64,000 nucleotides of DNA. Source: Pseudacidovorax intermedius. GTDB taxonomy: Bacteria; Pseudomonadota; Gammaproteobacteria; Burkholderiales; Burkholderiaceae_C. The notes beneath the pieces are model-generated. The model was not told the DNA's origin. It did not search any database and worked only from the letters and a program-made list of their open reading frames with translations. Position numbers and translations under genes: made by a program. The stretch lies in NCBI RefSeq assembly GCF_003350475.1, contig NZ_QQAV01000001.1, positions 488,836 through 552,835 on the forward strand, written 5' to 3'. Below, piece after piece: positions 1 through 8,629 of this stretch; within the stretch, counting starts at the first letter, position 1; every line of letters begins with the position of its first letter.

Positions 1-148
1 CCGGCGCCACATGGGCGGGCATGACCATGGCGTCCATGCCGCGCTCGGCAAAGGCCTGCGTGACGCCCGCGGGCGATTTCACCTGCGCGATGGGATCTCC
101 CACGATGAAGTGGACGCGCGTGGCGCCGCTGAGCTGGGGCTCGGACAT
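1..148 (-). CDS. Shikimate dehydrogenase-like protein, N-terminal fragment
   Basis: The reverse strand opens with ATG at 148 behind a GGAGACA ribosome site and stays open to the window edge, giving 49 residues. Residues 13-27 (FIVGDPIAQVKSPAG) match the shikimate-binding N-terminal lobe of the AroE/YdiB family, where the Ser in the P-x-x-x-S-P context contacts the substrate. The rest, including the NADP domain, lies outside the window. Its divergent position next to a catabolic cluster rather than aromatic biosynthesis genes suggests a YdiB/quinate-type or other catabolic paralogue; that is inference. Confidence 0.75.
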   Translation of the reverse strand, partial: MSEPQLSGATRVHFIVGDPIAQVKSPAGVTQAFAERGMDAMVMPAHVAP

Positions 149-220
149 GGCTGTCTCCTGGATGTGCATGCGCGGCCGGCAACCGATGCGGCAGCGTTGG
201 CGGCGATCCTATCGAATACT

Positions 221-254
221 GGAACGATGTTCAACTATTGAATTTCATTTCAAT
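221..254. promoter_or_regulatory. Cluster of overlapping palindromes, candidate IclR operator
   Basis: The 143-bp gap between the divergent aroE-like gene and the Gfo/Idh gene has an AT-rich core with three overlapping dyads: GAAC-GAT-GTTC (222-232), TTCAA-CTA-TTGAA (230-242) and ATTGAA-N6-TTCAAT (237-254). All arms are perfect. IclR regulators bind short palindromes in divergent promoters, and an iclR gene follows at 1396, so control of both divergent units by that protein is a reasonable inference. Confidence 0.5.
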
Positions 255-291
255 CCAGCCTACAGTCACGGCCAAGGAGACATCCCAACCC

Positions 292-1332
292 ATGCCCCAG
301 AAGGCTCCCATCGCGCTCATCGGCGCCGGCGTCATCGGCCGCACGCACATCGACCGCCTGCAGCAGAGCAGCCGGGCGCGGCTGTGCGCCATTGCCGATC
401 CGACCGAGGCCGGACGCGCGCTGGCCGGCGCCGCGGGCGTGCCCTGCTATGCGAGCCATGCCGAGCTGCTGGCGGCCCAGCGGCCCGCGGGCGCCATCGT
501 GGCCACGCCCAACGCCACGCACGTGCCGGTGGCGCTGGACTTCCTGGCCGCGGGTGTGCCGGTGCTGGTCGAAAAGCCCGTGGCCGGCACGGTGGACGAC
601 GCTCGGCGCCTGGTCGAAGCCCAGAGTTCGCACGGCGTGCCGGTGCTGGTGGGCCACCACCGCCGGCACAACCCCATCCTGCAGCGCGCCCGCCAGCTGC
701 TGGACGAGGGCCGGCTGGGCCGCGTGGTGGCCGCGCAGGCCATGGCCACCTTCCTCAAGCCCGACGCCTATTTCGAAGCCACCTGGCGGCGCCAGGCCGG
801 CGGCGGCCCGGTGCTGATCAACCTGATCCACGACATCGACATGCTGTGCTTCCTGCTGGGCGAGGTGCGCGCCGTGCAGGCATTCGCCAGCAGCGCGACG
901 CGCGGCTTCGAGGTGGAGGACACGGCCGTGGCCAGCCTGCAGTTCGCCAGCGGCGCACTGGGCACGGTGATGGTGTCGGACACCGCCACCGCGCCCTGGT
1001 GCTGGGACTTCTGCGCCGGCGAGCAGCCGCAGTACCCGCGGCAGGCCGTCAACTCGCACTTCATCGCCGGCACGCACGGCTCGCTGTCGCTGCCGGACCT
1101 CTCGCTGTGGCATTACGCGGGCGATCGCAGCTGGCATGCCGAGATGACGCGCAGCCAGACCGCCGTGCATGCCGCCGACCCCTACACCCGCCAGCTCGAC
1201 CACTTCGTCGACCTGATCGAAGGCCATGCCACGGTGCCGCTGTGCAGCGCCGCGGACGGCCTGCGCACCCTGGCCGCCACGCTGGCCCTCCATGACGCCG
1301 CCGTGCGCGGCGCCACCGTGGCGCTGGGCTGA
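292..1332 (+). CDS. Gfo/Idh/MocA family oxidoreductase
   Basis: Predicted NAD(P)-dependent dehydrogenase of 346 residues acting on a sugar, cyclitol or similar polyol. A Rossmann motif GAGVIG lies at residues 11-16, the family EKP motif at 94-96 (Lys in the active site), and a basic GHHRRHNP segment near residue 120 begins the substrate domain. I chose ATG 292 because AAGGAGA (274-280) precedes it; the upstream in-frame ATG at 238 has no ribosome site and falls inside the palindrome cluster. It is followed after 63 bp by an iclR gene in the same direction, suggesting a catabolic operon. The substrate cannot be told from sequence alone. Confidence 0.85.
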   Translation: MPQKAPIALIGAGVIGRTHIDRLQQSSRARLCAIADPTEAGRALAGAAGVPCYASHAELLAAQRPAGAIVATPNATHVPVALDFLAAGVPVLVEKPVAGTVDDARRLVEAQSSHGVPVLVGHHRRHNPILQRARQLLDEGRLGRVVAAQAMATFLKPDAYFEATWRRQAGGGPVLINLIHDIDMLCFLLGEVRAVQAFASSATRGFEVEDTAVASLQFASGALGTVMVSDTATAPWCWDFCAGEQPQYPRQAVNSHFIAGTHGSLSLPDLSLWHYAGDRSWHAEMTRSQTAVHAADPYTRQLDHFVDLIEGHATVPLCSAADGLRTLAATLALHDAAVRGATVALG

Positions 1333-1395
1333 TCCGGCTGTGCGCATCCTGTACGCTGCCCGCCTCATTCCAAGACCACGAGAAGGACATCTCCG

Positions 1396-2217
1396 ATGAG
1401 CGGCGTACTCGATCGAACCCTGGGCATCCTCGAACTGCTGGCACGCCATGGCGAGGGGCTGGAGCTGGCCGCCATCGCCGACACGCTCAACATGCCGCGC
1501 AGCGCCGCCCATCGGCTGCTGGCCGACCTGACGCGCACCGGCTACGTACGCCAGACGCGCGAGCTGGGCTCGTACATGCTGACCACCAAGCTGTCGTCGC
1601 TGGGCCTCTCATTCCTCAGCCACAGCGGCATCGTCGATTTCTCTCAGCCGCTGCTGGACCGGCTGGCCCAGCTGTCGGGCGAGCTGGCGCGGCTGTCGGT
1701 GATCGACGGCGAACGCCTGACCTGGGTGGCCCGCGCCCAGGGCGCCCGCCAGGGCCTGCGCTACGACCCCGACATGGGCAGCGATGCGCGGCTGTCGTGC
1801 TCGTCCTCCGGCCTGGCCTGGATGGCGGCGCTGAGCGACGACGAGGCCATCGCCCTGGCCACCCGGCAGGGCCTGGGCCAGCCCGAGGAGTACGGCCCCA
1901 ATGCGCCGCGCACGGTGCAGGAAATGATGGCCATGGTGCACGCCACGCGCGAGCGCGGCTATGCCCTCACCATCGACACCTACACGCCGGGCCTGAGCAC
2001 CATCGGCGCCGTGGTGCAGCCCGTCGGCCGGCCGCCCATCGGCGCCATCACCGTCGCCGGGCCCACCGTGCGCTTCACCGAGGAGCGCATGCGCGCCCTC
2101 GCCCCCGAACTGCTGGAGACGGCCGCGCAGATGGCGGCCGCCAGCGGCACCTCGCCCTTCTTCCAGAAGACGGCACCGGCCGGTCCGCCAGGCCGTCTTC
2201 CGATTTACGCCGCCTGA
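1396..2217 (+). CDS. IclR-family transcriptional regulator
   Basis: A 273-residue regulator with an N-terminal winged helix-turn-helix (about residues 4-60, GVLDRTLGILELLARHG onwards) and the C-terminal GAF-like effector domain typical of IclR proteins (about 75-255), including the late GLSTIGAVVQP segment. Length is normal for the family. AGAAGGACA upstream supports the start. It lies between the Gfo/Idh gene and the FAD dehydrogenase gene, whose start is 11 bp beyond its stop, so it is probably cotranscribed and the likely controller of this catabolic cluster. The C-terminus is slightly longer than usual, with a Pro-rich tail. Confidence 0.9.
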   Translation: MSGVLDRTLGILELLARHGEGLELAAIADTLNMPRSAAHRLLADLTRTGYVRQTRELGSYMLTTKLSSLGLSFLSHSGIVDFSQPLLDRLAQLSGELARLSVIDGERLTWVARAQGARQGLRYDPDMGSDARLSCSSSGLAWMAALSDDEAIALATRQGLGQPEEYGPNAPRTVQEMMAMVHATRERGYALTIDTYTPGLSTIGAVVQPVGRPPIGAITVAGPTVRFTEERMRALAPELLETAAQMAAASGTSPFFQKTAPAGPPGRLPIYAA

Positions 2218-2228
2218 CGGCGCCCTTC

Positions 2229-4061
2229 ATGCCTGCCCGCCCGACCGACGCCCCCGCCGCCACCTCTGCACGCACCCTGACCTGCGACCTGCTGGTCATC
2301 GGATCGGGCGCGGGCGGCCTGGCCACCGCGGTGACGGCGGCGCAGTTGGGGCTGAAGGTGGTCGTGGTCGAGAAGCAGCCGCAGTTCGGCGGCACCACGG
2401 CCTGGAGCGGCGGCTGGATGTGGGTGCCGCGCAATCCGCTGGCCCGCGCGGCGGGCATCGACGAGCCGCTGGAGGAACCACTGGCCTATCTGCGCCACGA
2501 GCTCGGCGCGCAGTTCGACGAGCCCCGCGCCCGCACCTTCCTCATGCAGGCGCCGCGCATGGTGGAGTTCTTCCGTCGCCGCACGGCCCTGCAGTTCATC
2601 GACGGCAATGCGATCCCTGACTTCCATGGCCGCAGCCCGCACGCGGGCACCGGCGGGCGCTCGGTCTGCGCCGCGCCCTTCGACGGCCGGCGCCTGGGTG
2701 CGCGTCTGCGCGACCTGAAGCCGCCGCTGCCCGAGACCACGCTGTGGGGCATGGGCATCGCCTCGGGCCGGGAGCTGCGGCACTTTCTGGACGCGACGAC
2801 CTCGCCGGCCTCCTTCGCCTACGTGGCGCGCCGCGTGCTGGCCCATGCGCGCGACCGGCTGCTGCACGGCCAGGGTCGACGCCTGGTCAACGGCAATGCG
2901 CTGGTGGCTGCGCTGGCGGCCTCGGCGCTGGAGGCGGGCGTGCAGATCCTCACCGCGCACCCCGCACGGCGGCTGCTGCAGCGGGACGGCCGGGTGGCCG
3001 GCGCCGAGGTGGTGTCGGCCGACGGTCCGCTCGCCATCGAGGCCACGCGCGGCGTGGTACTGGCCTGTGGCGGCTTTCCGCACGACGCGGGGCGCAAGGC
3101 CCTTCTGCTGCCGCATGCCGGCCCCATGGGCCGCGATCACCACTCCGCCGCCAACCCCGGCAACACGGGCGACGGCCTGCGGCTGGGCGAATCGGCGGGC
3201 GGCCAGATGGCGAAAGGGCTGGTGCAGGCGGCAGCGCTGGCGCCCGTCTCGCTGGTGCCGCGCAAGGACGGCAGCACCGGCCACTTTCCTCACCTGATCG
3301 AACGCGCCAAGCCGGGCCTGATCGCCGTGCGCGCCGATGGCCGGCGCTTCGTGAACGAAGCCGACTCGTACCACGACTTCATGCAGGGCCTGCTGGCCGC
3401 CACGCCGCCGGGCGAGCCGGTGCAGGCCTGGCTGGTGTGCGACCGCGACTTCTTCCGCCGCTTCGGCCTGGGCGCCGCCAAGCCCTGGCCGATGCCCACG
3501 CGCGCCTGGCGCAAGAACGGCTACCTGCGCCGCGGCCGCACGCTGGCTGAGCTGGCCACCGCCTGCGGCATCGACGCGGCGGGGCTCGCCGACACCGTCG
3601 CCCGCTACAACGCCATGGCTGCCGCGGGCCGCGACCTGGACTTCGGCAAGGGCGAGACGGCCTACAACCGCATCCAGGGCGAAGCCCGCCCCGGCCAGCC
3701 CAATGCCTGCATGGCCCCGCTGCAGCGCGGCCCCTTCTATGCGGTGCGCGTGGTGGCCGGCAGCCTGGGCACCTTTGCCGGCCTGCGCGTGGACACGCAG
3801 GCCCGCGTGCTCGATGAACATGACCGGCCCGTGCCCGGCCTCTACGCCGCCGGCAACGACATGGCCAGCCTGATGGGCGGCCACTACCCCAGCGGCGGCA
3901 TCACGCTGGGCCCGGCCATGACCTTCGGCTTCATCGCCGGCCACCACGCGGCCGGCGTGCCGCTGGAGCCGCCTTCGGCGCCTGCGCGTTCGGCCGCCAC
4001 GGCGCCCCACTCCCTTCACCAGGAACCCCTCGCATGCACTACTACGAACTCGCCACGCTGA
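2229..4061 (+). CDS. FAD-dependent dehydrogenase (3-ketosteroid dehydrogenase/fumarate reductase type)
   Basis: A 610-residue flavoprotein. The dinucleotide motif GSGAGG (residues 25-30) is followed by VVEKQPQFGGTTAWSGG, the signature of the fumarate reductase/3-ketosteroid delta-1-dehydrogenase superfamily, and the C-terminus has the matching FAD-contact segment GLYAAGND...PSGGITLGPAMTFG. Such enzymes desaturate a ring or side chain next to a carbonyl. The start at 2229 puts the motif at the usual distance from the N-terminus. The last 28 bp overlap the NIPSNAP gene. A paralogue with its own NIPSNAP neighbour lies at 9705-11450 on the other strand. The substrate is unknown; a steroid, terpenoid or alicyclic acid is possible. 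Confidence 0.85.
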   Translation: MPARPTDAPAATSARTLTCDLLVIGSGAGGLATAVTAAQLGLKVVVVEKQPQFGGTTAWSGGWMWVPRNPLARAAGIDEPLEEPLAYLRHELGAQFDEPRARTFLMQAPRMVEFFRRRTALQFIDGNAIPDFHGRSPHAGTGGRSVCAAPFDGRRLGARLRDLKPPLPETTLWGMGIASGRELRHFLDATTSPASFAYVARRVLAHARDRLLHGQGRRLVNGNALVAALAASALEAGVQILTAHPARRLLQRDGRVAGAEVVSADGPLAIEATRGVVLACGGFPHDAGRKALLLPHAGPMGRDHHSAANPGNTGDGLRLGESAGGQMAKGLVQAAALAPVSLVPRKDGSTGHFPHLIERAKPGLIAVRADGRRFVNEADSYHDFMQGLLAATPPGEPVQAWLVCDRDFFRRFGLGAAKPWPMPTRAWRKNGYLRRGRTLAELATACGIDAAGLADTVARYNAMAAAGRDLDFGKGETAYNRIQGEARPGQPNACMAPLQRGPFYAVRVVAGSLGTFAGLRVDTQARVLDEHDRPVPGLYAAGNDMASLMGGHYPSGGITLGPAMTFGFIAGHHAAGVPLEPPSAPARSAATAPHSLHQEPLACTTTNSPR

Positions 4062-4663
4062 CCCTGCCCATGGGCACCGCCGGCACGGCCGCCACCGCCG
4101 TCCAGGCCTTCGCCACCGCGCCGGAAGCGCAGGGCCAACTGCTGGGCTGCTGGTTCACCGACATCGGCGTGCTCAACCAGATGCTGGTGCTGCGCGGCTT
4201 CGACAGCCTGGGCGCGCTGGAGGCCGAGCGCACCCGCACGCAGGCCAGCGCCAGCCCCTTCGGCTGCGGCGAGATCTACCAGCGGCTGGAGCAGCACAGC
4301 TACCGCGGCTTCGACTGGATGAAGCCCGCGCGGCCCAGTGCCGAGTCGGGCATCCAGGGCCCCGTCTACGAGATCCGCACCTACGGCATCAAGCCCGGCG
4401 GCACGCAGCCGACCATCGACCTGTGGCAGGAATACCTGCCCCCGCGCGAGAAACTCTCGCCCTGCGTGGTGGCCATGGTGGCGCTGGACGGCGCCGCACG
4501 CTTCACCAACATCTGGGCCTACCCGACGCTGGACGCGCGCAGCCGCGCCCGCACCGACGCGGTGGCCCAGGGCATCTGGCCGCCCAAGGGCGGTCCGGCC
4601 CATCTGACGACCGAGATGGTCTCGACCATCGCGATGCCCACGGCCGTCTCGCCGATGAAGTGA
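4034..4663 (+). CDS. NIPSNAP family protein
   Basis: A 209-residue protein formed of two dimeric alpha/beta-barrel (ferredoxin-like) repeats. The second half begins YEIRTYGIKPGGTQ near residue 113, the typical NIPSNAP opening. NIPSNAP domains occur beside catabolic oxidoreductases in proteobacteria, but their biochemical role is poorly defined. The gene overlaps the FAD dehydrogenase by 28 bp, implying translational coupling, and the same gene pairing recurs at 9316-11450, arguing that the two proteins work together. The start follows CCCCTCGC without a strong ribosome site, consistent with coupling. Confidence 0.8.
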   Translation: MHYYELATLTLPMGTAGTAATAVQAFATAPEAQGQLLGCWFTDIGVLNQMLVLRGFDSLGALEAERTRTQASASPFGCGEIYQRLEQHSYRGFDWMKPARPSAESGIQGPVYEIRTYGIKPGGTQPTIDLWQEYLPPREKLSPCVVAMVALDGAARFTNIWAYPTLDARSRARTDAVAQGIWPPKGGPAHLTTEMVSTIAMPTAVSPMK

Positions 4664-4673
4664 CACAACGACC

Positions 4674-5480
4674 ATGACTCGTCCACTGTCCCTGGCCTAC
4701 CTGAGCAGCCACCGCTGCCCCCCCGTCGAGGCCGTGCGCCTGGCGGCGCAGACCGGCTATGGCTTCGTCGGCCTGCGCCTCTGGCCCAACGCACCGGGCG
4801 CGCCGCAGCAGCAGCTGATCGGCCAGCCGGCTGCACTGCGCGAGACGCAGGCCGCCCTGCGCGACACCGGCGTGGGCGTGTTCGACCTGGAGATCATCCG
4901 CATCGACCCCGACTTCGACCCGCACCGCTGGGACGCGCTCTACGACATCGGCGCCGCGCTGGGCGCCCGCGCCATCCTGGTGGCCGGCGACGATGGCGAC
5001 GAGGCCCGGCTGACGCAGAACTACGCGCGCCTGTGCGAGGCGATGAAGCCCTTCGGCATGACGGCCGACCTGGAATTCATGCCCTGGACCGGCGTGCGCG
5101 ATGCCGCCGCCGCCCTGCGCGTGGTGCGCAATGCCGGGTCGCCGGGCAATGCGGGCATCCTGGTCGATGCGCTGCACTTCGGCCGCAGCAGCAGCACGCT
5201 GGCGGACATCCGCGCCATTCCGCGCGCGTTGCTGCACTACGCGCAGATCTGCGATGCCGAGGCCGGCACGCACTTCAGCAACGACGAATTGATCCACACC
5301 GCGCGCTGCGCCCGGCTGCTGCCCGGCGATGGGAACATCGACCTGCACGGCCTGTTCGCCGCCCTGCCGGCCGACCTGCCCGTGAGCGTGGAGGTGACGA
5401 ACCATGCGCGCGAGGCGCAGGAGCCGCCGGCCGAATGGGCGGCGCATTGCCTGCGGGCGTCGATGCCTTTTGTGGGTTGA
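4674..5480 (+). CDS. Sugar phosphate isomerase/epimerase-like TIM-barrel protein
   Basis: A 268-residue protein of the xylose-isomerase-like TIM-barrel family (AP endonuclease 2 fold): strands such as GFVGLRLWPN, FDLEIIRIDP, MTADLEFMPW and GILVDALHFGRS carry the acidic and His residues that usually bind a divalent metal. Members include hydroxypyruvate isomerases, inosose dehydratases and 3-dehydroshikimate dehydratases. With an AroE-like gene and a Gfo/Idh oxidoreductase nearby, a dehydratase or isomerase step in cyclitol or alicyclic-acid breakdown is plausible, but the substrate is not shown by the sequence. It starts 10 bp after the NIPSNAP gene. Confidence 0.75.
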   Translation: MTRPLSLAYLSSHRCPPVEAVRLAAQTGYGFVGLRLWPNAPGAPQQQLIGQPAALRETQAALRDTGVGVFDLEIIRIDPDFDPHRWDALYDIGAALGARAILVAGDDGDEARLTQNYARLCEAMKPFGMTADLEFMPWTGVRDAAAALRVVRNAGSPGNAGILVDALHFGRSSSTLADIRAIPRALLHYAQICDAEAGTHFSNDELIHTARCARLLPGDGNIDLHGLFAALPADLPVSVEVTNHAREAQEPPAEWAAHCLRASMPFVG

Positions 5481-5787
5481 ACGCCGCGCTGCACATCTGG
5501 CCATGCTGATCCCCGCGAACCGAATTTCGCGCCTGCCCTTCTTCTTCGGCGCCCGCTGGTTCAGCAGCGCGTAAAGGCTCCCCCCGTTTGAATGGCCTCA
5601 CTGCGTGTGGCCATTCCATACCCCCCGAGGGGGCGCACCCGGTGGCCTGGCAAAGCCAGTTCCACGGGTGCACGGGCATGGCCTGCTCCGCGGCCACTCG
5701 ACGAGCCAGCCCTCGCCGCCTCCTACTGCCCCGAACGGCGTCCGACGCCGGGGACCTTCTTTACCTATTCCTTCACCGCTAAACACC
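5481..5787. other. 307-bp intergenic stretch with dispersed repeat
   Basis: No credible gene. The middle holds copy A of a dispersed extragenic repeat (5628-5701). The remainder includes CCTCACTGCGTGTGGCC-type short inverted pieces and a pyrimidine-rich leader before the acyl-CoA dehydrogenase. The open frames crossing it are 5-prime extensions of downstream frames without ribosome sites. Confidence 0.6.
5628..5701 (+). repeat. Dispersed extragenic repeat, copy A
   Basis: About 74 bp sharing GGCCTGGCAAAGCCAGTTCC and the terminal GGCCTGCTCCGCGGCC with copies at 11516-11589 (reverse strand) and 48886-48960. GGCCTGGCAAAGCCAG and CTCCGCGGCC can each form small dyads. It sits between genes of the same strand; copies look intergenic only, typical of a REP-like or non-autonomous element family in Comamonadaceae genomes. 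Confidence 0.75.
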
Positions 5788-6948
5788 ATGGACTTCGCCC
5801 TCAACGACGAACAGAAGATGATGATCGACACCGTCCGTCGATTCATCGCCGAGGAACTGCATCCGCTGGAGCAGACGCTCGAAGAGCACGGCGCCCTGCC
5901 CCGCGCGCAGGCACAGGCCATTCACGACAAGGCCCGCTCGCTGGGCCTGTACGCCCTCAACATGCCGGCCGAGCTGGGCGGCGGCGGACTCTCCAACCTG
6001 GACCGCGTGCTCTGCGAGGAGCAGTTCGGCCACACCAGCGACCAGCTGATCCGCCGCGCCTTCGGCAACGTGTACGAGCCGCTGCTGCATTGCCGCGGCG
6101 ACCAGGTCGAGCGCTGGCTCAAGCCCTCGGTGGAAGGCACGCGCACTTGTGCCATCGCCATCACCGAGCCCGGCGCCGGCTCCGACGCAGCGGGCATCAA
6201 GACCCATGCCAGGAAGACCGACGCCGGCTGGGTGCTCAACGGCGGCAAGCACTTCATCAGCGACGGCGAATGGAGCGACTTCTTCCTCGTCTCGGCCCGC
6301 ACCGGCGAGAAGGAGATCAGCATGTTCATGGTCGACAAGGGCCTGCCCGGCTTCACCGTCGGCAAGGACCAGCAGATGATGGGCCTGCGCGGCACGCCGC
6401 ATGTGGAACTGTTCTTCGACAACGTGGCGCTGGAAGACGCCGCCCTGCTGGGCGAGCGCGGCCAGGGTTTCAAGCTGGCGATGGGGGCACTGAATGTGGT
6501 GCGCCTGGCCCAGGTGGGCGCGCGCGCCGTGGGCAAGGCCAGCCATGTGTGCGAGCTGATGCTGCAGTACGCCGGCGAGCGTCGTCAGTTCGACACCCGC
6601 ATCGGCGACTTCCAGATGGTGCAGCAGATGCTGGCCGACAGCGTCATCGAGATCAACGCGGCGCGCTGGATGGTCTACCAGGCCGCCTGGATGCTGGACC
6701 AGGGCTTCGATGCGCGCGAGCAGATCGCCATGGTCAAGGTGCATGCGGCCGAGACGTTGGGCCGCGTGGTGGACCGCGCGGTGCAGGTCTTCGGCGGCAT
6801 GGGCTTCTGCAAGGAGCTGCCCATCGAGCGCTACTACCGCGATGCGCGCATCTACCGCATCTTCGACGGCACCAGCGAGATCCATCGCGGTGTGATCGCC
6901 AAGTCGGCATTGCGCAAGGGCGCGGCCCTGTTCGACATCCACCGCTGA
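5788..6948 (+). CDS. Acyl-CoA dehydrogenase
   Basis: A 386-residue FAD-dependent acyl-CoA dehydrogenase catalysing alpha,beta-desaturation of a CoA thioester and passing electrons to ETF. The FAD/substrate motif AITEPGAGSDAAG lies near residue 123-135 and the C-terminal VQVFGGMGFCKE and RIFDGTSEIHR segments close the active site. At the position where medium-chain enzymes have the catalytic Glu in YEGT, this protein has Asp (FDGT), a variant seen in some alicyclic or branched-chain enzymes. ATG 5788 begins the conserved MDFALNDEQK start; the open frame extends upstream to 5605 through the repeat. It is followed 8 bp later by a CoA-transferase gene, so activation and oxidation of one substrate are probably coupled. 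Confidence 0.88.
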   Translation: MDFALNDEQKMMIDTVRRFIAEELHPLEQTLEEHGALPRAQAQAIHDKARSLGLYALNMPAELGGGGLSNLDRVLCEEQFGHTSDQLIRRAFGNVYEPLLHCRGDQVERWLKPSVEGTRTCAIAITEPGAGSDAAGIKTHARKTDAGWVLNGGKHFISDGEWSDFFLVSARTGEKEISMFMVDKGLPGFTVGKDQQMMGLRGTPHVELFFDNVALEDAALLGERGQGFKLAMGALNVVRLAQVGARAVGKASHVCELMLQYAGERRQFDTRIGDFQMVQQMLADSVIEINAARWMVYQAAWMLDQGFDAREQIAMVKVHAAETLGRVVDRAVQVFGGMGFCKELPIERYYRDARIYRIFDGTSEIHRGVIAKSALRKGAALFDIHR

Positions 6949-6956
6949 GGCCCGCC

Positions 6957-8549
6957 ATGGCAGACGGCAAATTCATGACGGCCGCCGAGGCGGTGGCCCT
7001 GATCCGCGATGGCGACACCGTGGGCCTGATGGGTGGCGGCGGCGGGCTGATGGAGGCCACGCACCTGTTCGAGGCCGTGCAGGCGCGCTTCCTGGCCACG
7101 CGGGCGCCGCGCAACCTGACGGTGGTGCATGCGCTGGGCATCGGCGACAAGAAGACCAAGGGCATGAGCTGCTTCGCGCACGAAGGGCTGGTCAAGCGCG
7201 TGATCGGTGGCCACTGGGTGTGGTCGCCGGCCATGCAGCAGCTGGCCCTGGAGAACCGCATCGAGGCCTACATCCTTCCTGGCGGCGTGAGCAGCCAGTT
7301 GATGCGCGAGATCGGCGCCGGCCGGCCCGGCCTGATCAGCCACGTGGGCCTGGGCACGGTGTGCGACCCGCGCCACGGCGGCGGCCGCATGAACGAGGCG
7401 GCCAAGGACGATCTGGCCGAGGTGCTGACCCTCGATGGGCGCGAGTGGCTGCGCTACAAGCCCTTCCCCATCCATGTGGCCCTGGTGCGCGCCAGCGCGG
7501 CCGACGAGGACGGCAACATCAGCTTCGAGCATGAGGCCGCCAACCTGGATGCGCCTTCGCTGGCGCTGGCCGCGCGCAACAGCGGCGGCCGGGTGATCGT
7601 GCAGGTGGCCGAGCGGCTGCCACGCGGCGCTCTCAAGGCGCGCGAAGTGCGCATTCCCTCGGCCTGGGTCGATGCCATCGTGGTCGACCCGGCGCAGCGC
7701 ACCAGCTACGACATCCCCTTCGACCCGGCCTTCAGCGGCGAGCTGACCGGCACCGCGCGCGCGCAGAGCGAGGCAGCGGACCACGCGCGCGAACTGGCCG
7801 CCGCGCAGGAGGCCTTCGGCGAACGCCAGGCCGTGGCGCGCCGCGCCGCCGTCGAGCTGTTCAACACCGGCAAGGCCCGGCCCGTCATCAACTATGGCGT
7901 GGGCGTGCCCGACGCGGTGGCCAAGCTGATCGCGGCGCGCAACGAGCAGCACCGCATCTACCAGACCATCGAGCATGGCACCTACGGCGGCACGTTGATG
8001 GACGGCGTGCTCTTCGGCTATGCGCGCAATGCCACGGCCATGCTGGATGCGGCCACGCAGTTCGACTTCTATGGCGGCGGCGGCCTGGACGTGGCCTTTC
8101 TCGGCTTCGGCGAACTCGACGAGGAAGGCAGCGTGAACGTGTCGCGCCTGGGCGGCGTGACGGTGGGGCCGGGCGGCTTCATCGACATCGCGCAGAACGC
8201 ACGCAAGGTGGTGTTCTGCGGCACGCTGGCGGCCAAGGGCGTGAAGCTGGCCACCGGTGACGGCCGGCTGCGGGTGCTGCAGCAGGGCGCGGTGAGGAAG
8301 CTCGTCAAGCGCGTGGACCAGATCACCTTCAGCGGCCCGCAGGGTGTGGTGCGTGGGCAGCAGGTGCTCTACCTCACCGAGCGCGCCAGCTTCCGCCTGA
8401 CGCCCGAGGGCGTGGAGCTGTTCGAGATCGCACCCGGCGTGGACCTGCAGCGCGATGTGCTGGACCAGATGGACTTCATGCCCCGGCTCGCGGCGGAGAT
8501 CGGGGTGATGGATGCGATGTATTTCACGGCCGCCCTTGCTGCGCATTGA
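6957..8549 (+). CDS. Acyl-CoA:acetate/3-ketoacid CoA-transferase, fused alpha-beta subunits
   Basis: A 530-residue family I CoA-transferase in which the alpha and beta domains are joined, as in YdiF-type enzymes and propionate CoA-transferases. The N-terminal glycine-rich loop DTVGLMGGGGG and the C-terminal domain with the QTIEHGTYGG segment (its Glu is the candidate that forms the covalent glutamyl-CoA intermediate) are visible. Start ATG 6957 leads MADGKFMTAAEAVALI, aligned with the family N-terminus. It lies directly behind the acyl-CoA dehydrogenase and would supply or recover CoA thioesters in the pathway. The particular carboxylate is unknown. Confidence 0.85.
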   Translation: MADGKFMTAAEAVALIRDGDTVGLMGGGGGLMEATHLFEAVQARFLATRAPRNLTVVHALGIGDKKTKGMSCFAHEGLVKRVIGGHWVWSPAMQQLALENRIEAYILPGGVSSQLMREIGAGRPGLISHVGLGTVCDPRHGGGRMNEAAKDDLAEVLTLDGREWLRYKPFPIHVALVRASAADEDGNISFEHEAANLDAPSLALAARNSGGRVIVQVAERLPRGALKAREVRIPSAWVDAIVVDPAQRTSYDIPFDPAFSGELTGTARAQSEAADHARELAAAQEAFGERQAVARRAAVELFNTGKARPVINYGVGVPDAVAKLIAARNEQHRIYQTIEHGTYGGTLMDGVLFGYARNATAMLDAATQFDFYGGGGLDVAFLGFGELDEEGSVNVSRLGGVTVGPGGFIDIAQNARKVVFCGTLAAKGVKLATGDGRLRVLQQGAVRKLVKRVDQITFSGPQGVVRGQQVLYLTERASFRLTPEGVELFEIAPGVDLQRDVLDQMDFMPRLAAEIGVMDAMYFTAALAAH

Positions 8550-8590
8550 AGATGCGGCACTCCATGACCCAACCGCGCTCACTGGAGGCG

Positions 8591-8602
8591 CAGAATATTC
8601 TG
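8591..8602. promoter_or_regulatory. Perfect 12-bp palindrome, candidate toxin-antitoxin operator
   Basis: CAGAATATTCTG is a perfect dyad 28 bp before the toxin start codon, in a locally AT-rich stretch. Antitoxins with XRE helix-turn-helix domains bind such dyads to repress their own operon. A ribosome site AGGGGG (8619-8624) lies between the dyad and ATG 8630. Confidence 0.5.
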
Positions 8603-8629
8603 TTGAAGGAATAGATTTCAGGGGGAATA

